A stretch of DNA of 64,000 nt from Tenacibaculum agarivorans (GCF_001936575.1 NZ_MSMP01000011.1:62001-126000); one strand, 5' to 3'; shown: positions 9,424 through 18,658, counted from the first letter of the stretch. The notes: generated from the sequence alone by a model not told the origin. Made by a program: numbers and translations.

Positions 9424-9435
9424 GGACAATTGTCC
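9424..9435. promoter_or_regulatory. Palindromic operator candidate between crp-like and HD genes
   Basis: Perfect 12-bp palindrome GGACAATTGTCC in the divergent intergenic region, 12 bp upstream of the Crp/Fnr-type regulator. The position suits an autoregulatory site. Its GACAA/TTGTC half-sites resemble those upstream of clpB. Confidence 0.45.
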
Positions 9436-9506
9436 TTTTATACGTAAATAATTAAGCTGTTTTTTGCACTATCAAATATATAACTAAAAAGAAACTGTAC
9501 TTAAAA

Positions 9507-10079
9507 ATGAGTAAACTTTTAAAACAAATTCAATTTATTAAGGAAATTGACAAACTAAAATATATTCAAAGAAAAACCAAGTTATTTCATAGTGATCGAC
9601 ATGAAAATGATGCGGAACACAGTTGGCATTTAGCTATGATGGCCATGGTTTTATCAGAACACACGAATGCACAAATTGATGTATTAAAAGTGATAAAAAT
9701 GGTATTAATTCATGATATTGTTGAAATAGATGCTGGAGATGTGTTTCTTTTTGATACTACAAAAGGTCATGTAAATACTGAAGAAGAATTAAAGGCCGCA
9801 AAACGTATATTTGGTATTTTACCACAAGAACAAGCAGACGAATTCATTGCAATTTGGAAGGAGTTTGAAGAAGGTGAAACCAACGAGGCAAAATTCGCAA
9901 AGGCTATAGATCGATTTGAACCGCTTTTACAAAATGTAGAAAATGGAGGAGGAGCTTGGAAAGAGTTTGATATACCCGAAGAGAAAGTATTAGAAAAAAC
10001 TAGTATAATTGAAAAAGGATCAACAACAATTTGGGGATATTCTAAACAAAGAATAACAACATTATTTAAAACAATGTAA
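9507..10079 (+). CDS. HD domain-containing phosphohydrolase (YfbR/HDDC2-like)
   Basis: Cytoplasmic metal-dependent HD phosphohydrolase; relatives dephosphorylate deoxynucleoside 5'-monophosphates. The metal-binding residues are visible as H in RHENDAEHSWH (about 33-40), the HD pair in MVLIHDIVEIDAGD (about 71-72) and a later Asp in FAKAIDRFEPLL (about 137). Length 190 is typical. Its stop codon abuts the ATG of the MFS gene (TAAATG), so the two are translationally coupled. Confidence 0.88.
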   Translation: MSKLLKQIQFIKEIDKLKYIQRKTKLFHSDRHENDAEHSWHLAMMAMVLSEHTNAQIDVLKVIKMVLIHDIVEIDAGDVFLFDTTKGHVNTEEELKAAKRIFGILPQEQADEFIAIWKEFEEGETNEAKFAKAIDRFEPLLQNVENGGGAWKEFDIPEEKVLEKTSIIEKGSTTIWGYSKQRITTLFKTM

Positions 10080-11237
10080 ATGAAAGAACCGAGAGTATAT
10101 ACACTTAATTTTGTTTTAGTTTGTATAAGTTCCTTATTATTTTCAGCAAGTTTTAACATGTTAATTCCTGAACTGCCTAATTATTTAAGCAATTTAGGTG
10201 GAGCAGAATATAAAGGATTAATTATTTCGTTATTTACCTTAACAGCTGGTTTGTCTAGACCTTTTAGTGGGAAATTGACAGATTCTATAGGCAGAAAACC
10301 TGTAATGATATTTGGAGCTGTGGTGTGTGTGGTTTGTGGGTTTTTATATCCATTGTTAATTTCCGTTTCAGGTTTTTTATTGCTAAGATTATTTCATGGA
10401 TTTTCAACAGGATTTAGTCCAACAGCAATATCTACTTATGTTTCTGATATCATTCCAGAAAATAGATTAGGAGAGGCTATGGGAATACAAGGTATTTCTT
10501 TTAGTACAGGTATGGCAATTGGTCCAGCATTAGGAAGCTATATAAAATTATACACCTCTTATGATGTATTATTTTATTGTTCATCTTTTATGGCTCTTTT
10601 ATCTATAGGATTAATCTACAGACTTAAAGAAACGGTTTCCCATAAAGAACGATTTTCTTTTGAAAAATTAAAAATTTCAAGACACGACATATTTGCTAAA
10701 GAAGCATTGCCTCCTGCATTTATTAAGTTTGTGAGTTACCTTAGTTTTGGGGTGATTTTAACGTTAATACCTGATTGGAGTGAGCATTTAGGTACTATTA
10801 ATAAAGGAACATTTTTTATAGTTTTCACAGTAGCTTCTTTATTTGTGAGAATCTTAGCAGGTAAAGTATCAGATATGTATGGTAGAGAAATTATTATTGC
10901 CATAGGTTTAGTAGTTCTTACTATTGGGTTGGTTTTAATAGCAACCTTACAAAGTATTACAGGTTTAGTAATAGCTGCATCTGTATACGGATTGGCCATT
11001 GGAATATTATCACCAACAATAAACGCTTGGACAATAGATTTGAGTAAAAAAGAAACCAAAGGAAAATCAATAGCAACCATGTATATAGCATTGGAAGCAG
11101 GAATTGGTATAGGAGCATTCTTTTCAGGATGGTATTACGGAAGTAATATAGAACATATTCCAATCTTATTTTATATATGTGCTAGTACTGTAGTAGTGGG
11201 ATTAATTTTTATGGGAAGTAGATTGAAATATAAGTAA
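10080..11237 (+). CDS. Major facilitator superfamily transporter
   Basis: Twelve-helix MFS permease, 385 residues. The loop 2-3 signature RPFSGKLTDSIGRKPVMIFG is present, followed by the motif-B-like LLRLFHGFSTGF and the repeat of the signature in the second half (AGKVSDMYGREIII). This arrangement is common among drug and sugar exporters of the DHA1-like group. The substrate cannot be told. The start ATG immediately follows the HD gene stop, so they form an operon. Confidence 0.88.
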   Translation: MKEPRVYTLNFVLVCISSLLFSASFNMLIPELPNYLSNLGGAEYKGLIISLFTLTAGLSRPFSGKLTDSIGRKPVMIFGAVVCVVCGFLYPLLISVSGFLLLRLFHGFSTGFSPTAISTYVSDIIPENRLGEAMGIQGISFSTGMAIGPALGSYIKLYTSYDVLFYCSSFMALLSIGLIYRLKETVSHKERFSFEKLKISRHDIFAKEALPPAFIKFVSYLSFGVILTLIPDWSEHLGTINKGTFFIVFTVASLFVRILAGKVSDMYGREIIIAIGLVVLTIGLVLIATLQSITGLVIAASVYGLAIGILSPTINAWTIDLSKKETKGKSIATMYIALEAGIGIGAFFSGWYYGSNIEHIPILFYICASTVVVGLIFMGSRLKYK

Positions 11238-11262
11238 CGCTAATCTCGTTTAAAGATAATAG

Positions 11263-11400
11263 TGTCACTTCGAGTGAAATTCATTGGAGTAGAGCGGAAA
11301 TGAATTTTATATCGAGAAGTTAAAACATCATTCTCGATAGCTCTGCTGAATTTGATTCAGTACAGTTTTACTGGTGATTTCGATAAACTCAATTACCATT
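11263..11400. repeat. Dispersed palindromic repeat, family A
   Basis: Begins TGTCACTTCGAGTGAAATT and contains TATCGAGAAGTT facing TTCTCGATAGCTC, the paired internal motif of this family. It fills most of the gap between the MFS and fahA genes. Other copies are at 28326, 34151, 34645 and 45862. Confidence 0.65.
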
Positions 11401-11462
11401 TTTATTCAAAATTCATGTTAATTTACGTATTGTTATAGATAAAGTCACTTTTGATATTTAAT

Positions 11463-11489
11463 AAAAAAAGGAGCTAAAAATAGCTCCTT
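11463..11489 (-). terminator. Terminator of fahA
   Basis: Stem GGAGCTA (11470-11476) with TAGCTCC (11481-11487), four-base loop, followed on the minus strand by a run of seven T. It lies about 20 bp after the fahA stop. Confidence 0.85.
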
Positions 11490-11510
11490 CATATATTTTT
11501 TGTAGAAAAA

Positions 11511-12794
11511 TTATAATGGTTTTGCAGGTAATATTTTACCAGTACATTCACCAAAACCAATTCGTATAGCATCATTCTCTGCGTAACCTCTCATAATCAC
11601 TGTATCATGATCTTGGATAAACTTACGTTCACTACCATCATTCATTTTAACTGGGTTTTGTCCTCTCCAAGTCAATTCTAACATAGATCCATAACTATCA
11701 GGAGTTGGACCAGAAATTGTTCCACTTCCCATCATATCACCAGCTTCAACAGGACAACCATTAACCGTATGATGCGCTAATTGTTGTGCCATTGTCCAAT
11801 ACATATACTTAAAGTTAGAGTTACATACAACAGTTTCTTGCTTATTTTCAGGTTGAATAGCCATTTGTAAATTAATATCAAAACTATGTTTACCTTCGTG
11901 TTGTAAATAGGGTAAAGGGCTAGGTTCTTGCTTTGGATTATCCACTCTAAAAGGTTCTAAAGCATCTAAAGTAACTATCCAAGGAGAAATAGTAGAAGCA
12001 AAGTTTTTACCTAAGAATGGACCTAATGGTTGGTATTCCCAAGCCTGAATATCTCTTGCTGACCAATCATTAAATAAAACTAATCCGAAAATATAATCTT
12101 CAGCTTCATTCACAGAAATTCGATCACCTAAATCATTAGAAACAGTAGTAATAAAAGCCATTTCCAATTCAAAATCTAGTAGTTTTGATGGACCAAAGTT
12201 TGGCGAACCACCTTCTTCAGTTGGTTTAGACTGTCCTACAGGTCTTCGTATAGGTGTACCAGAAGGAATAATAGAAGAACTTCTTCCATGATATCCAATA
12301 GGAATATGTAACCAGTTTGGTAATAATGCGTTTTTAGGATCTCTAAATAAACTTCCTACATTGGTAGCATGCTCTTTACTAGCATAAAAGTCAGTATAAT
12401 CACCAACTTGTACAGGTAAAAGCATTTCAATTTCATCCATTCTAAAAATCACTTTATCCTTATGATCTGCATTATCTCTAAGTTTACCATTTTTTACGTC
12501 AAAAATGTCAGCGATTCTATTTCGTACTAAACGCCAAGTTTTTCGTCCGTCAGCAATAAAGTCATTAAGTGTATCTTGTAAAAATATATCGTCGGTTAAT
12601 GGAATTCCTTCAAAATATCCTAATTGATGTAAAGCTCCTAAATCAATTGCATAATCACCAATTCTTGTACCAATAGTAATAATGTCATCACGAGTTAAGA
12701 AAACACCAAAAGGTATGTTTTGTATAGGAAAATCTGAATTTGTTTCAACTTTCAACCACGATTTTCTATTTGGGTTATTAGCTGTTATTTCCAT
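11511..12794 (-). CDS. fahA: Fumarylacetoacetase
   Basis: Final enzyme of phenylalanine/tyrosine (homogentisate) breakdown; it hydrolyses 4-fumarylacetoacetate to fumarate and acetoacetate. An N-terminal FAA domain (about 15-115) is followed by the catalytic hydrolase domain. Conserved segments are visible: DYTDFYASKEHATNVG, GRSSSIIPSGTPIRRPVGQ, the metal site LDFELEMAF and FNDWSARDIQAWEYQPLGPF. Length 427 matches bacterial and eukaryotic homologues. No other gene of the pathway (hmgA, hpd) is adjacent. The plus-strand typA gene starts 177 bp away, divergently. Confidence 0.96.
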   Translation of the reverse strand: MEITANNPNRKSWLKVETNSDFPIQNIPFGVFLTRDDIITIGTRIGDYAIDLGALHQLGYFEGIPLTDDIFLQDTLNDFIADGRKTWRLVRNRIADIFDVKNGKLRDNADHKDKVIFRMDEIEMLLPVQVGDYTDFYASKEHATNVGSLFRDPKNALLPNWLHIPIGYHGRSSSIIPSGTPIRRPVGQSKPTEEGGSPNFGPSKLLDFELEMAFITTVSNDLGDRISVNEAEDYIFGLVLFNDWSARDIQAWEYQPLGPFLGKNFASTISPWIVTLDALEPFRVDNPKQEPSPLPYLQHEGKHSFDINLQMAIQPENKQETVVCNSNFKYMYWTMAQQLAHHTVNGCPVEAGDMMGSGTISGPTPDSYGSMLELTWRGQNPVKMNDGSERKFIQDHDTVIMRGYAENDAIRIGFGECTGKILPAKPL

Positions 12795-12943
12795 TTTTTG
12801 TTCAGTTAATTGTTCTTATCAAACCTACATAATTTTTTCCATTTGAAACAAACTTTACTGAGGGAAAAAAGAGGATATTTTTTATACTTTATTTCGGAAA
12901 ACAAATATGTTCTTCATTATTAGTGCAATTCAAAGTGAAATAG

Positions 12944-12951
12944 TACTTTTG
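12944..12951 (+). promoter_or_regulatory. -7 element of typA promoter
   Basis: TACTTTTG fits the Bacteroidetes TAnnTTTG element, 20 bp before the typA ATG and followed by GCCGCAAA. The upstream element is poor: TTA instead of TTG at the expected 21-22 bp distance. Confidence 0.5.
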
Positions 12952-12971
12952 CCGCAAAATAAACTAGCATC

Positions 12972-14741
12972 ATGCAATCCATAAGAAATATAGCAATTAT
13001 TGCACACGTAGATCATGGAAAAACTACCTTAGTAGATAAGATAATTGATCAGGCTAAAATATTAGATGAACGTAAAGAGCGTACAGATTTACTTTTAGAT
13101 AATAATGACTTAGAACGTGAAAGAGGAATTACTATTCTATCTAAAAATGTATCAGTAAATTATAAAGGTGTAAAAATTAATGTGATCGATACACCTGGGC
13201 ACGCCGATTTCGGAGGAGAGGTAGAACGTGTATTGAAAATGGCTGATGGTGTTTTGTTATTAGTAGATGCTTTTGAAGGGCCAATGCCGCAAACGCGTTT
13301 TGTATTAGGTAAAGCCTTAGAACTTGGATTAACACCTATAGTAGTAGTTAATAAAGTAGATAAAGAAAACTGTACTCCAGATTTAGTACATGAAAAAGTA
13401 TTCGATTTAATGTTTGCTTTAGAAGCTACGGAAGAGCAATTAGATTTTACTACTATTTATGGATCTGCCAAGAATGGTTGGATGAGTACGGATTGGCAAC
13501 AGGAAACAGATAATATTATTCCTTTATTAGATGCTGTTTTAGAGACTATTCCTGAAGCACCTTATAGAGAAGGAAGTCCTCAAATGCAAATTACTTCTTT
13601 AGACTACTCTTCATTTAAAGGTAGAATAGCTATTGGTAGAGTATATCGTGGAGATTTAGAGAAGAATAAAGATTACATGTTATGTAAAGCTGATGGTACT
13701 ACTAAAAAAGTTCGTATCAAAGAGCTACACGTATTTGAAGGAATGGGTAAAGCTGAAACAGATAAAGTACGTAGTGGTGATATTTGTGCAGTAACTGGAA
13801 TTGATGATTTTGAAATTGGAGATACTATTGCTGATTTAGAAAATCCTGAAGCTTTAGATAGAATTGAAGTAGATAAACCTACTATGAGTATGTTATTCAC
13901 CATTAACAACTCTCCATTCTATGGTAAAGAAGGAAAATATGTAACTTCTCGTCATTTACGTGATCGTTTATATAAGGAAACTGAGAAAAACTTAGCATTA
14001 CGTATTGAAGATACAGATACGGAAGATAAATTCAATGTGTTTGGTCGTGGAATTCTTCACTTATCTGTATTAATTGAAACAATGCGTCGTGAAGGTTATG
14101 AATTACAGGTGGGACGTCCACAGGTAATTTTAAAAGAAGTAGATGGAGTAAAATGTGAGCCTTATGAAACATTAGTGATAGATGTACCAGAAGAGTTAGC
14201 AAGTAAAGCAATTAACTTGGTAACTATGCGTAAAGGAGATTTATTAGTTATGGAACCTAAAGGAGATTTACAACATTTAGAGTTTGATATTCCTTCTCGT
14301 GGTTTAATTGGTTTACGTAATAAATTATTAACGGCAACCCAAGGTGAGGCAATTATCAATCACCGTTTAAGAGGATATGATGCCTATAAAGGAGTATTTT
14401 CAGATTTAGTAAATGGAGCTATTGTTTCTTCTGAAAGTGGAAAAGCAACTGCTTATGCTATTGATAGATTACAAGATAGAGGAAAGTTTTTTATAGATCC
14501 TAACCAAGAGATTTATAAAGGGCAAGTAGTAGGGGAGAATGCTAAGCAAGATGATTTAGCCGTAAACCTTATTAAAGGGAAGAAGTTAACAAATGTACGT
14601 GCTTCAGGTTCGGATGATGGTGTTAAAATTGCTCCAAAAATAGACATGTCTCTTGAAGAATGTATGGAGTATATTAAAGATGATGAATACTTAGAAGTTA
14701 CTCCAGAAAGTTTACGAATTCGAAAAATTAACTTTAGATAG
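12972..14741 (+). CDS. typA: Translational GTPase TypA/BipA
   Basis: Ribosome-associated translational GTPase used in ribosome assembly and stress adaptation. G motifs are clear: G1 AHVDHGKTTL (residues 11-20), G2 RGIT, G3 DTPGHADF, G4 NKVD and G5 SAKNG. EF-G-like domains II, III and V follow, then the TypA-specific C-terminal domain (KGKKLTNVRASGSDD). Length 589 is slightly short of the E. coli protein but normal for Bacteroidetes. Preceded by a TAnnTTTG promoter element and followed by a strong terminator, so it is monocistronic. Confidence 0.97.
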   Translation: MQSIRNIAIIAHVDHGKTTLVDKIIDQAKILDERKERTDLLLDNNDLERERGITILSKNVSVNYKGVKINVIDTPGHADFGGEVERVLKMADGVLLLVDAFEGPMPQTRFVLGKALELGLTPIVVVNKVDKENCTPDLVHEKVFDLMFALEATEEQLDFTTIYGSAKNGWMSTDWQQETDNIIPLLDAVLETIPEAPYREGSPQMQITSLDYSSFKGRIAIGRVYRGDLEKNKDYMLCKADGTTKKVRIKELHVFEGMGKAETDKVRSGDICAVTGIDDFEIGDTIADLENPEALDRIEVDKPTMSMLFTINNSPFYGKEGKYVTSRHLRDRLYKETEKNLALRIEDTDTEDKFNVFGRGILHLSVLIETMRREGYELQVGRPQVILKEVDGVKCEPYETLVIDVPEELASKAINLVTMRKGDLLVMEPKGDLQHLEFDIPSRGLIGLRNKLLTATQGEAIINHRLRGYDAYKGVFSDLVNGAIVSSESGKATAYAIDRLQDRGKFFIDPNQEIYKGQVVGENAKQDDLAVNLIKGKKLTNVRASGSDDGVKIAPKIDMSLEECMEYIKDDEYLEVTPESLRIRKINFR

Positions 14742-14763
14742 AGAATCTTCTTAAGAAACTGTT

Positions 14764-14791
14764 AAAAAACATCCTTTTAGGGTGTTTTTTT
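14764..14791 (+). terminator. Terminator of typA
   Basis: AAAAAACATCC at 14764-14774 pairs with GGGTGTTTTTT across a short loop, ending in a run of at least seven T. Confidence 0.85.
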
Positions 14792-14817
14792 ATATTATGA
14801 CAATTTTTGTTTAATAT

Positions 14818-14876
14818 TTGAGTTATAATTTTAAACAAAATTTATATATTTGAATAGTCACAGATAAAAATGTGAC
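14818..14876 (+). promoter_or_regulatory. Promoter and palindrome upstream of FAS1 lipoprotein
   Basis: TTG at 14818-14820 and TATATTTG at 14845-14852 (24-bp spacer, slightly long) form a plausible promoter. Immediately downstream, near the expected transcript start, is the inverted repeat GTCACA-N8-TGTGAC (14857-14876). It could be an operator or a 5' hairpin. The predicted leader is about 100 nt. Confidence 0.45.
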
Positions 14877-14963
14877 AATTTTTTGGCCAAAACAATTTTT
14901 GTTTATATAAATTAAATAAAAGTTAAACAATTTCTTTTACTAATCCTTAAACATAATCAAATA

Positions 14964-16382
14964 ATGTTACTTAAAACAATCAAAAAAGCAGTAGTTCTAA
15001 GTGTAATCTTAGGATTTGGATTCTTAACATCTTGTAGTGATGATGAAGATGATAAAGTAGTAGCAAGTAATACTATAGTAGACGTAGCTTCGGGAAATAA
15101 TTCTTTGTCTATTTTAGTACAGGCCTTACAAAAAGCTGATTTAGTATCAGATTTACAAGGTGCAGGACCTTTTACCGTATTTGCACCAAGCAATGATGCA
15201 TTTCAAGCGTTATTAGATTCTAAAGCTGCTTGGAATTCTTTAGATGATGTTCCTGTAGCTACATTAAAAAATGTTTTATTATATCATGTAGTAGCAACAA
15301 AAGCATTATCAACAGATTTATCAAACGGGCAAACCTTAACTACATTAAGCCAAGGAACCTTAACAGTAGACACAAGTTCAGGAGTGAAAATTACCACAGG
15401 TGCTGGACAGTCAGTATCAGTTACAACGCCAGATGTAAATGCTTCAAATGGAGTAGTACATATTGTTGATCAAGTATTTTTACCTGGTAATATTCAAGAT
15501 ATTGCTGACTTAGCAGTATCTACTCCAGATTTAAGTACTTTAGTACAAGCGTTAACCAAAGCAAATTTAGTATCTGCAGTACAAGCTGACGGACCATTTA
15601 CTGTATTTGCGCCAACTAATGCTGCTTTTCAAGCTTTATTAGATTCTAATGCATCATGGAACACTCTAGACGATATTGATGCTGATTTACTAAAAAATGT
15701 ATTATTATTCCACGTTATAGGAGGTAGTGCTATCAAATCAACAGATCTTTCAGATACCTATGTAAATACATTAGCAGTTGGACCAAATGATGAACCACTT
15801 TCATTACAAGTTGAAACTACTGGTGCGATTGAGTTTAATGGAGATGCTAAACCAGTATCTGGTTTAATAGATATTGAAGCAACAAACGGTGTTGTTCATG
15901 TAATAGATAAAGTAATGTTACCACCTAATGTTGTAACCTTAGCATTAAACAATGCAGGATTTACTTCTTTAGTTGCAGCCTTAACAGATTCAAGACATAC
16001 TACAGATTTTGTTAGTGTATTATCAGGAGATGGACCATTCACAGTGTTTGCACCTACTAACGATGCTTTCCAAGCGTTACTAGATTCTAATTCAAGCTGG
16101 AATTCATTAGCAGATATTCCTATTGGAACATTAGATAAAGTATTAAAGTACCACGTAGTAAGTGGATCAAATGTACAAGCAGATCAATTAATGAATGGTG
16201 ATGTAACTACTTTAGGAGGAACAATTACTGTAGATTTAACCAACGGGCCACAAATAAAAACAGAAACAATGCAAACAGTTAATATCTTAGTAGGAGCAGC
16301 TACTAATGATGTACAAGGAACAAATGGTGTAGTTCATGCTGTGGATGCGGTATTAGTACCGACAATCCAGGTAGCTAGATAA
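14964..16382 (+). CDS. Lipoprotein with three fasciclin (FAS1) domains
   Basis: Predicted surface or outer-membrane lipoprotein for adhesion or matrix contacts. The signal peptide ends in a lipobox at SFLTS-C with an acidic CSDDEDDK run after it. Three FAS1 units follow (about residues 40-175, 180-325 and 330-470). Each carries GPFTVFAPTNDAFQALLDS and a closing NGVVHxVDxVxLP motif. The first and third units are near-identical over their cores, suggesting recent internal duplication. No anchoring partner is adjacent. Preceded by its own promoter-like sequence and followed by a terminator, so it is likely transcribed alone. Confidence 0.92.
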   Translation: MLLKTIKKAVVLSVILGFGFLTSCSDDEDDKVVASNTIVDVASGNNSLSILVQALQKADLVSDLQGAGPFTVFAPSNDAFQALLDSKAAWNSLDDVPVATLKNVLLYHVVATKALSTDLSNGQTLTTLSQGTLTVDTSSGVKITTGAGQSVSVTTPDVNASNGVVHIVDQVFLPGNIQDIADLAVSTPDLSTLVQALTKANLVSAVQADGPFTVFAPTNAAFQALLDSNASWNTLDDIDADLLKNVLLFHVIGGSAIKSTDLSDTYVNTLAVGPNDEPLSLQVETTGAIEFNGDAKPVSGLIDIEATNGVVHVIDKVMLPPNVVTLALNNAGFTSLVAALTDSRHTTDFVSVLSGDGPFTVFAPTNDAFQALLDSNSSWNSLADIPIGTLDKVLKYHVVSGSNVQADQLMNGDVTTLGGTITVDLTNGPQIKTETMQTVNILVGAATNDVQGTNGVVHAVDAVLVPTIQVAR

Positions 16383-16409
16383 ACATTATTTTTTGTTAAT
16401 AGTAGAAAG

Positions 16410-16432
16410 CCACTCGTTAGAGTGGTTTTTTT
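16410..16432 (+). terminator. Terminator of FAS1 gene
   Basis: Stem CCACTC (16411-16416) and GAGTGG (16421-16426), loop GTTA, followed by six T. Confidence 0.85.
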
Positions 16433-16438
16433 ATTTAA

Positions 16439-16446
16439 TATCTTTG
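16439..16446 (+). promoter_or_regulatory. Possible -7 element just before the methyltransferase gene
   Basis: TATCTTTG matches TAnnTTTG but ends only 4 bp before the ATG at 16451. If used, the transcript would be leaderless or start slightly inside the gene. No good TTG lies upstream. Confidence 0.3.
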
Positions 16447-16450
16447 CCAC

Positions 16451-17605
16451 ATGAATGAATTTGATCAATTATTTCAAGTATTACAAGATAGCGTAGAGAA
16501 CGACATTTTTGTAAAATTGACCTTAAGTAAACCGATTAGTAAAAGCTTTAATTTACCCAATGTTTATGTGAGATTGGTAAGTATAAAAAATGAAAAGCAA
16601 TTACAGTTTACATATCGATATACAACTAATGATCAAACAAAAAACTATAGTATAGACGAAGCTTGTGACGAGCTGGAATCATTATTATTAGAAAAATTTA
16701 AAGCGGCTACTTTATTTACGCTTGAAGAAGATCTACAAGTTATGATTTCTAAGAAAAAGAAAGTAAGCTATCGAAAAAATGCACCAAGCTTTAAAAATAA
16801 ACTACCTGAACACCATGATAAAGCAAAGGAGAAGCGAGTAAATCTTGCTGCGTCATATTTGCAACATTTAGGTATCACAGACAAAGCCCATAAGGTTATT
16901 CCTAAAATGGCGGATAAATATCGCCAGATTAATAAATATCTAGAGGTAATTGAAAGTTTAATCGCTTCTTTAGATAAGGATAAAAAGTTACAAATTGTAG
17001 ATATGGGTTCTGGTAAAGGCTATTTAACTTTTGCTTTATACGATTACTTGGTGAATTTAAAAGGCTATAACGTATCGATTACAGGAATTGAATTAAGAGA
17101 ATACCTCGTAGAGTATTGTAATGATATTGCTAAAAAAAGTGGTTTCGATCAGTTAAATTTTATTGCACAACGTATACAAGAATACGATAACGATAAGATT
17201 GATATTCTAATAGCCTTACATGCGTGTGATACGGCTACAGATGATGCAATTTATAAAGGTTTAATGGCAAAGTCTGAACTCATTATCTGTGCACCGTGTT
17301 GCCATAAACAAGTACGTCAACAAGTAAAAGGAAGAGAGCAGGAGAGTCCGTTATTAAAATACGGAATCTTTAAAGAGCGTCAATTCGAAATGATTACCGA
17401 TACCATTCGAGCCTTAATTCTAGAAAAGTTCAACTACAATACCAAAGTTTTTGAATTTATCAGTAGTGAACATACACACAAAAATGTCATGTTGATTGGT
17501 AGTAAGTCTAGCAAAAAGAAAGATATTGAAAGTATCGATAAAAAGATAGAAAGCTTAAAAGAACTGTACCATATCGATCATCATTATTTGGAGACGTTGT
17601 TGTAG
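16451..17605 (+). CDS. SAM-dependent methyltransferase (METTL25/RRNAD1-like)
   Basis: Class I methyltransferase with the fold placed C-terminally. Residues 1-140 are an unassigned charged region. The SAM-binding motif I is IVDMGSGKGYLTFALY (about 181-196), followed by GIELREYLVEYC as motif II. The HACDTATDDAI segment and CAPCCHKQVRQQ resemble the Methyltransf_32/RRNAD1-like group; the paired cysteine-rich motif is typical of that group. The target is not known from sequence (tRNA, rRNA or protein). It converges on the accessory island, ending 20 bp from the end of the next gene. Confidence 0.78.
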   Translation: MNEFDQLFQVLQDSVENDIFVKLTLSKPISKSFNLPNVYVRLVSIKNEKQLQFTYRYTTNDQTKNYSIDEACDELESLLLEKFKAATLFTLEEDLQVMISKKKKVSYRKNAPSFKNKLPEHHDKAKEKRVNLAASYLQHLGITDKAHKVIPKMADKYRQINKYLEVIESLIASLDKDKKLQIVDMGSGKGYLTFALYDYLVNLKGYNVSITGIELREYLVEYCNDIAKKSGFDQLNFIAQRIQEYDNDKIDILIALHACDTATDDAIYKGLMAKSELIICAPCCHKQVRQQVKGREQESPLLKYGIFKERQFEMITDTIRALILEKFNYNTKVFEFISSEHTHKNVMLIGSKSSKKKDIESIDKKIESLKELYHIDHHYLETLL

Positions 17606-17625
17606 GTTTTATTTAAATAATGCTT

Positions 17626-17970
17626 CTAAATAGATTCAATTGAGAGAGAACTATTTAATCCTTTTGCTTTTGTTGTCGGTTTTCTAAATACATAAACATA
17701 TTTAGAATATCTATTAGCTCCATTTTTTGAAGGTCTATTTATAGTTCCTTTATTACTAAAATAAGCTTCTACTTCATTAGCATCTTCCATAGTTTCTGCA
17801 TCAAAAGTTTTCCAAAACTTTAGACCTAGAGCGTTTACTCTATGCTCTGCTTTCCTTCTTTTAGTATCATTAGTGATTCCTACATACCAAGAATTTAATC
17901 TTGGTTTTTTAGAATTCATTGATTTGGATATGTGTTTTGAAATTTCAGATTTAATAGAAGTTTTGTTCAT
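17626..17970 (-). CDS. Small GIY-YIG-like protein
   Basis: Basic 114-residue protein. The segment SWYVGITNDTKRRKAEH resembles the second half of the GIY-YIG nuclease core (Y-x-G-x-T-N-D, R-R, H). A later EANEVEAYF-like stretch (residues 64-73) could supply the catalytic Glu. The first beta strand (GIY) is weak or degenerate, so nuclease activity is uncertain. No membrane segment or signal is present. It is the last gene of an all-minus accessory cluster. Related small proteins are often annotated as hypothetical. Confidence 0.55.
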   Translation of the reverse strand: MNKTSIKSEISKHISKSMNSKKPRLNSWYVGITNDTKRRKAEHRVNALGLKFWKTFDAETMEDANEVEAYFSNKGTINRPSKNGANRYSKYVYVFRKPTTKAKGLNSSLSIESI

Positions 17971-18030
17971 AAGGTTTATTATTTAAACTACACGATTTTG
18001 TATAAATGTTACTAAAATATCATTTATATT

Positions 18031-18492
18031 TTAACTTACTTCTCTAAATGCTTTTGATGAAATTCCTAGTTCTTGATCTAACCAAACTAAAAATATCTTT
18101 GGATATATGTCACCATGAACTAATATTTGTCTGTAGCAATCTCTGAATTCTTTTCTTTCAGTTTTTTTTGAGCTGCTGACTATTTCTTTAGCCCAATTCT
18201 TCCAGCCTTCAAGTGTTCCATCTTTTTTTACGATTTTTTTATTCAGCCAGACATGAAAAAGGATGTTTAAGTGTTGATAACAAACAATGCTAACATTTTG
18301 ATCTACATTTTTAACTGAAAGCCCAGAATCTAAATTATGTATTTTTAGATTCCAGTTGTGTTGTTCTATTAATTTAATCAAAGAATTATAATAACTCTTT
18401 TTTGTATTTCTGTTGGCTATTATATAACTAACTATTCCTGTTATTATTGCTCCCATTAATCCACCAAGTACGGCAAGTAAAATATCATTCAT
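18031..18492 (-). CDS. Hypothetical protein with N-terminal membrane helix
   Basis: Unrecognised. Residues 4-26 (ILLAVLGGLMGAIITGIVSYII) form one hydrophobic helix, followed by a basic stop-transfer NRNTKK and a soluble domain of about 120 residues that is predicted mainly helical. The topology suggests a cytoplasmic domain anchored in the inner membrane. Some anti-phage effectors are built this way, but no motif proves it. It lies between the GIY-YIG-like gene and the large helicase gene on the same strand. Confidence 0.55.
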   Translation of the reverse strand: MNDILLAVLGGLMGAIITGIVSYIIANRNTKKSYYNSLIKLIEQHNWNLKIHNLDSGLSVKNVDQNVSIVCYQHLNILFHVWLNKKIVKKDGTLEGWKNWAKEIVSSSKKTERKEFRDCYRQILVHGDIYPKIFLVWLDQELGISSKAFREVS

Positions 18493-18658
18493 TTGTTTAT
18501 TTAATTATAATTAGTGGTCTTGTATATGAGTAGTAATCGATTTTCTCTCCAAACCTTTTGGTTTTGCGTTGACCTTTATTTTATGTTTATACTTTCTTTT
18601 TGATAACTTAAACCATTATTAGTATATACATTGTTAACAACTGGTCTTTTTCATCCTT

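Noticed and set aside
10736..11163. Minus-strand open frames within the MFS gene
   Set aside because: Antisense shadows without signals of their own; the plus frame has full MFS motifs.
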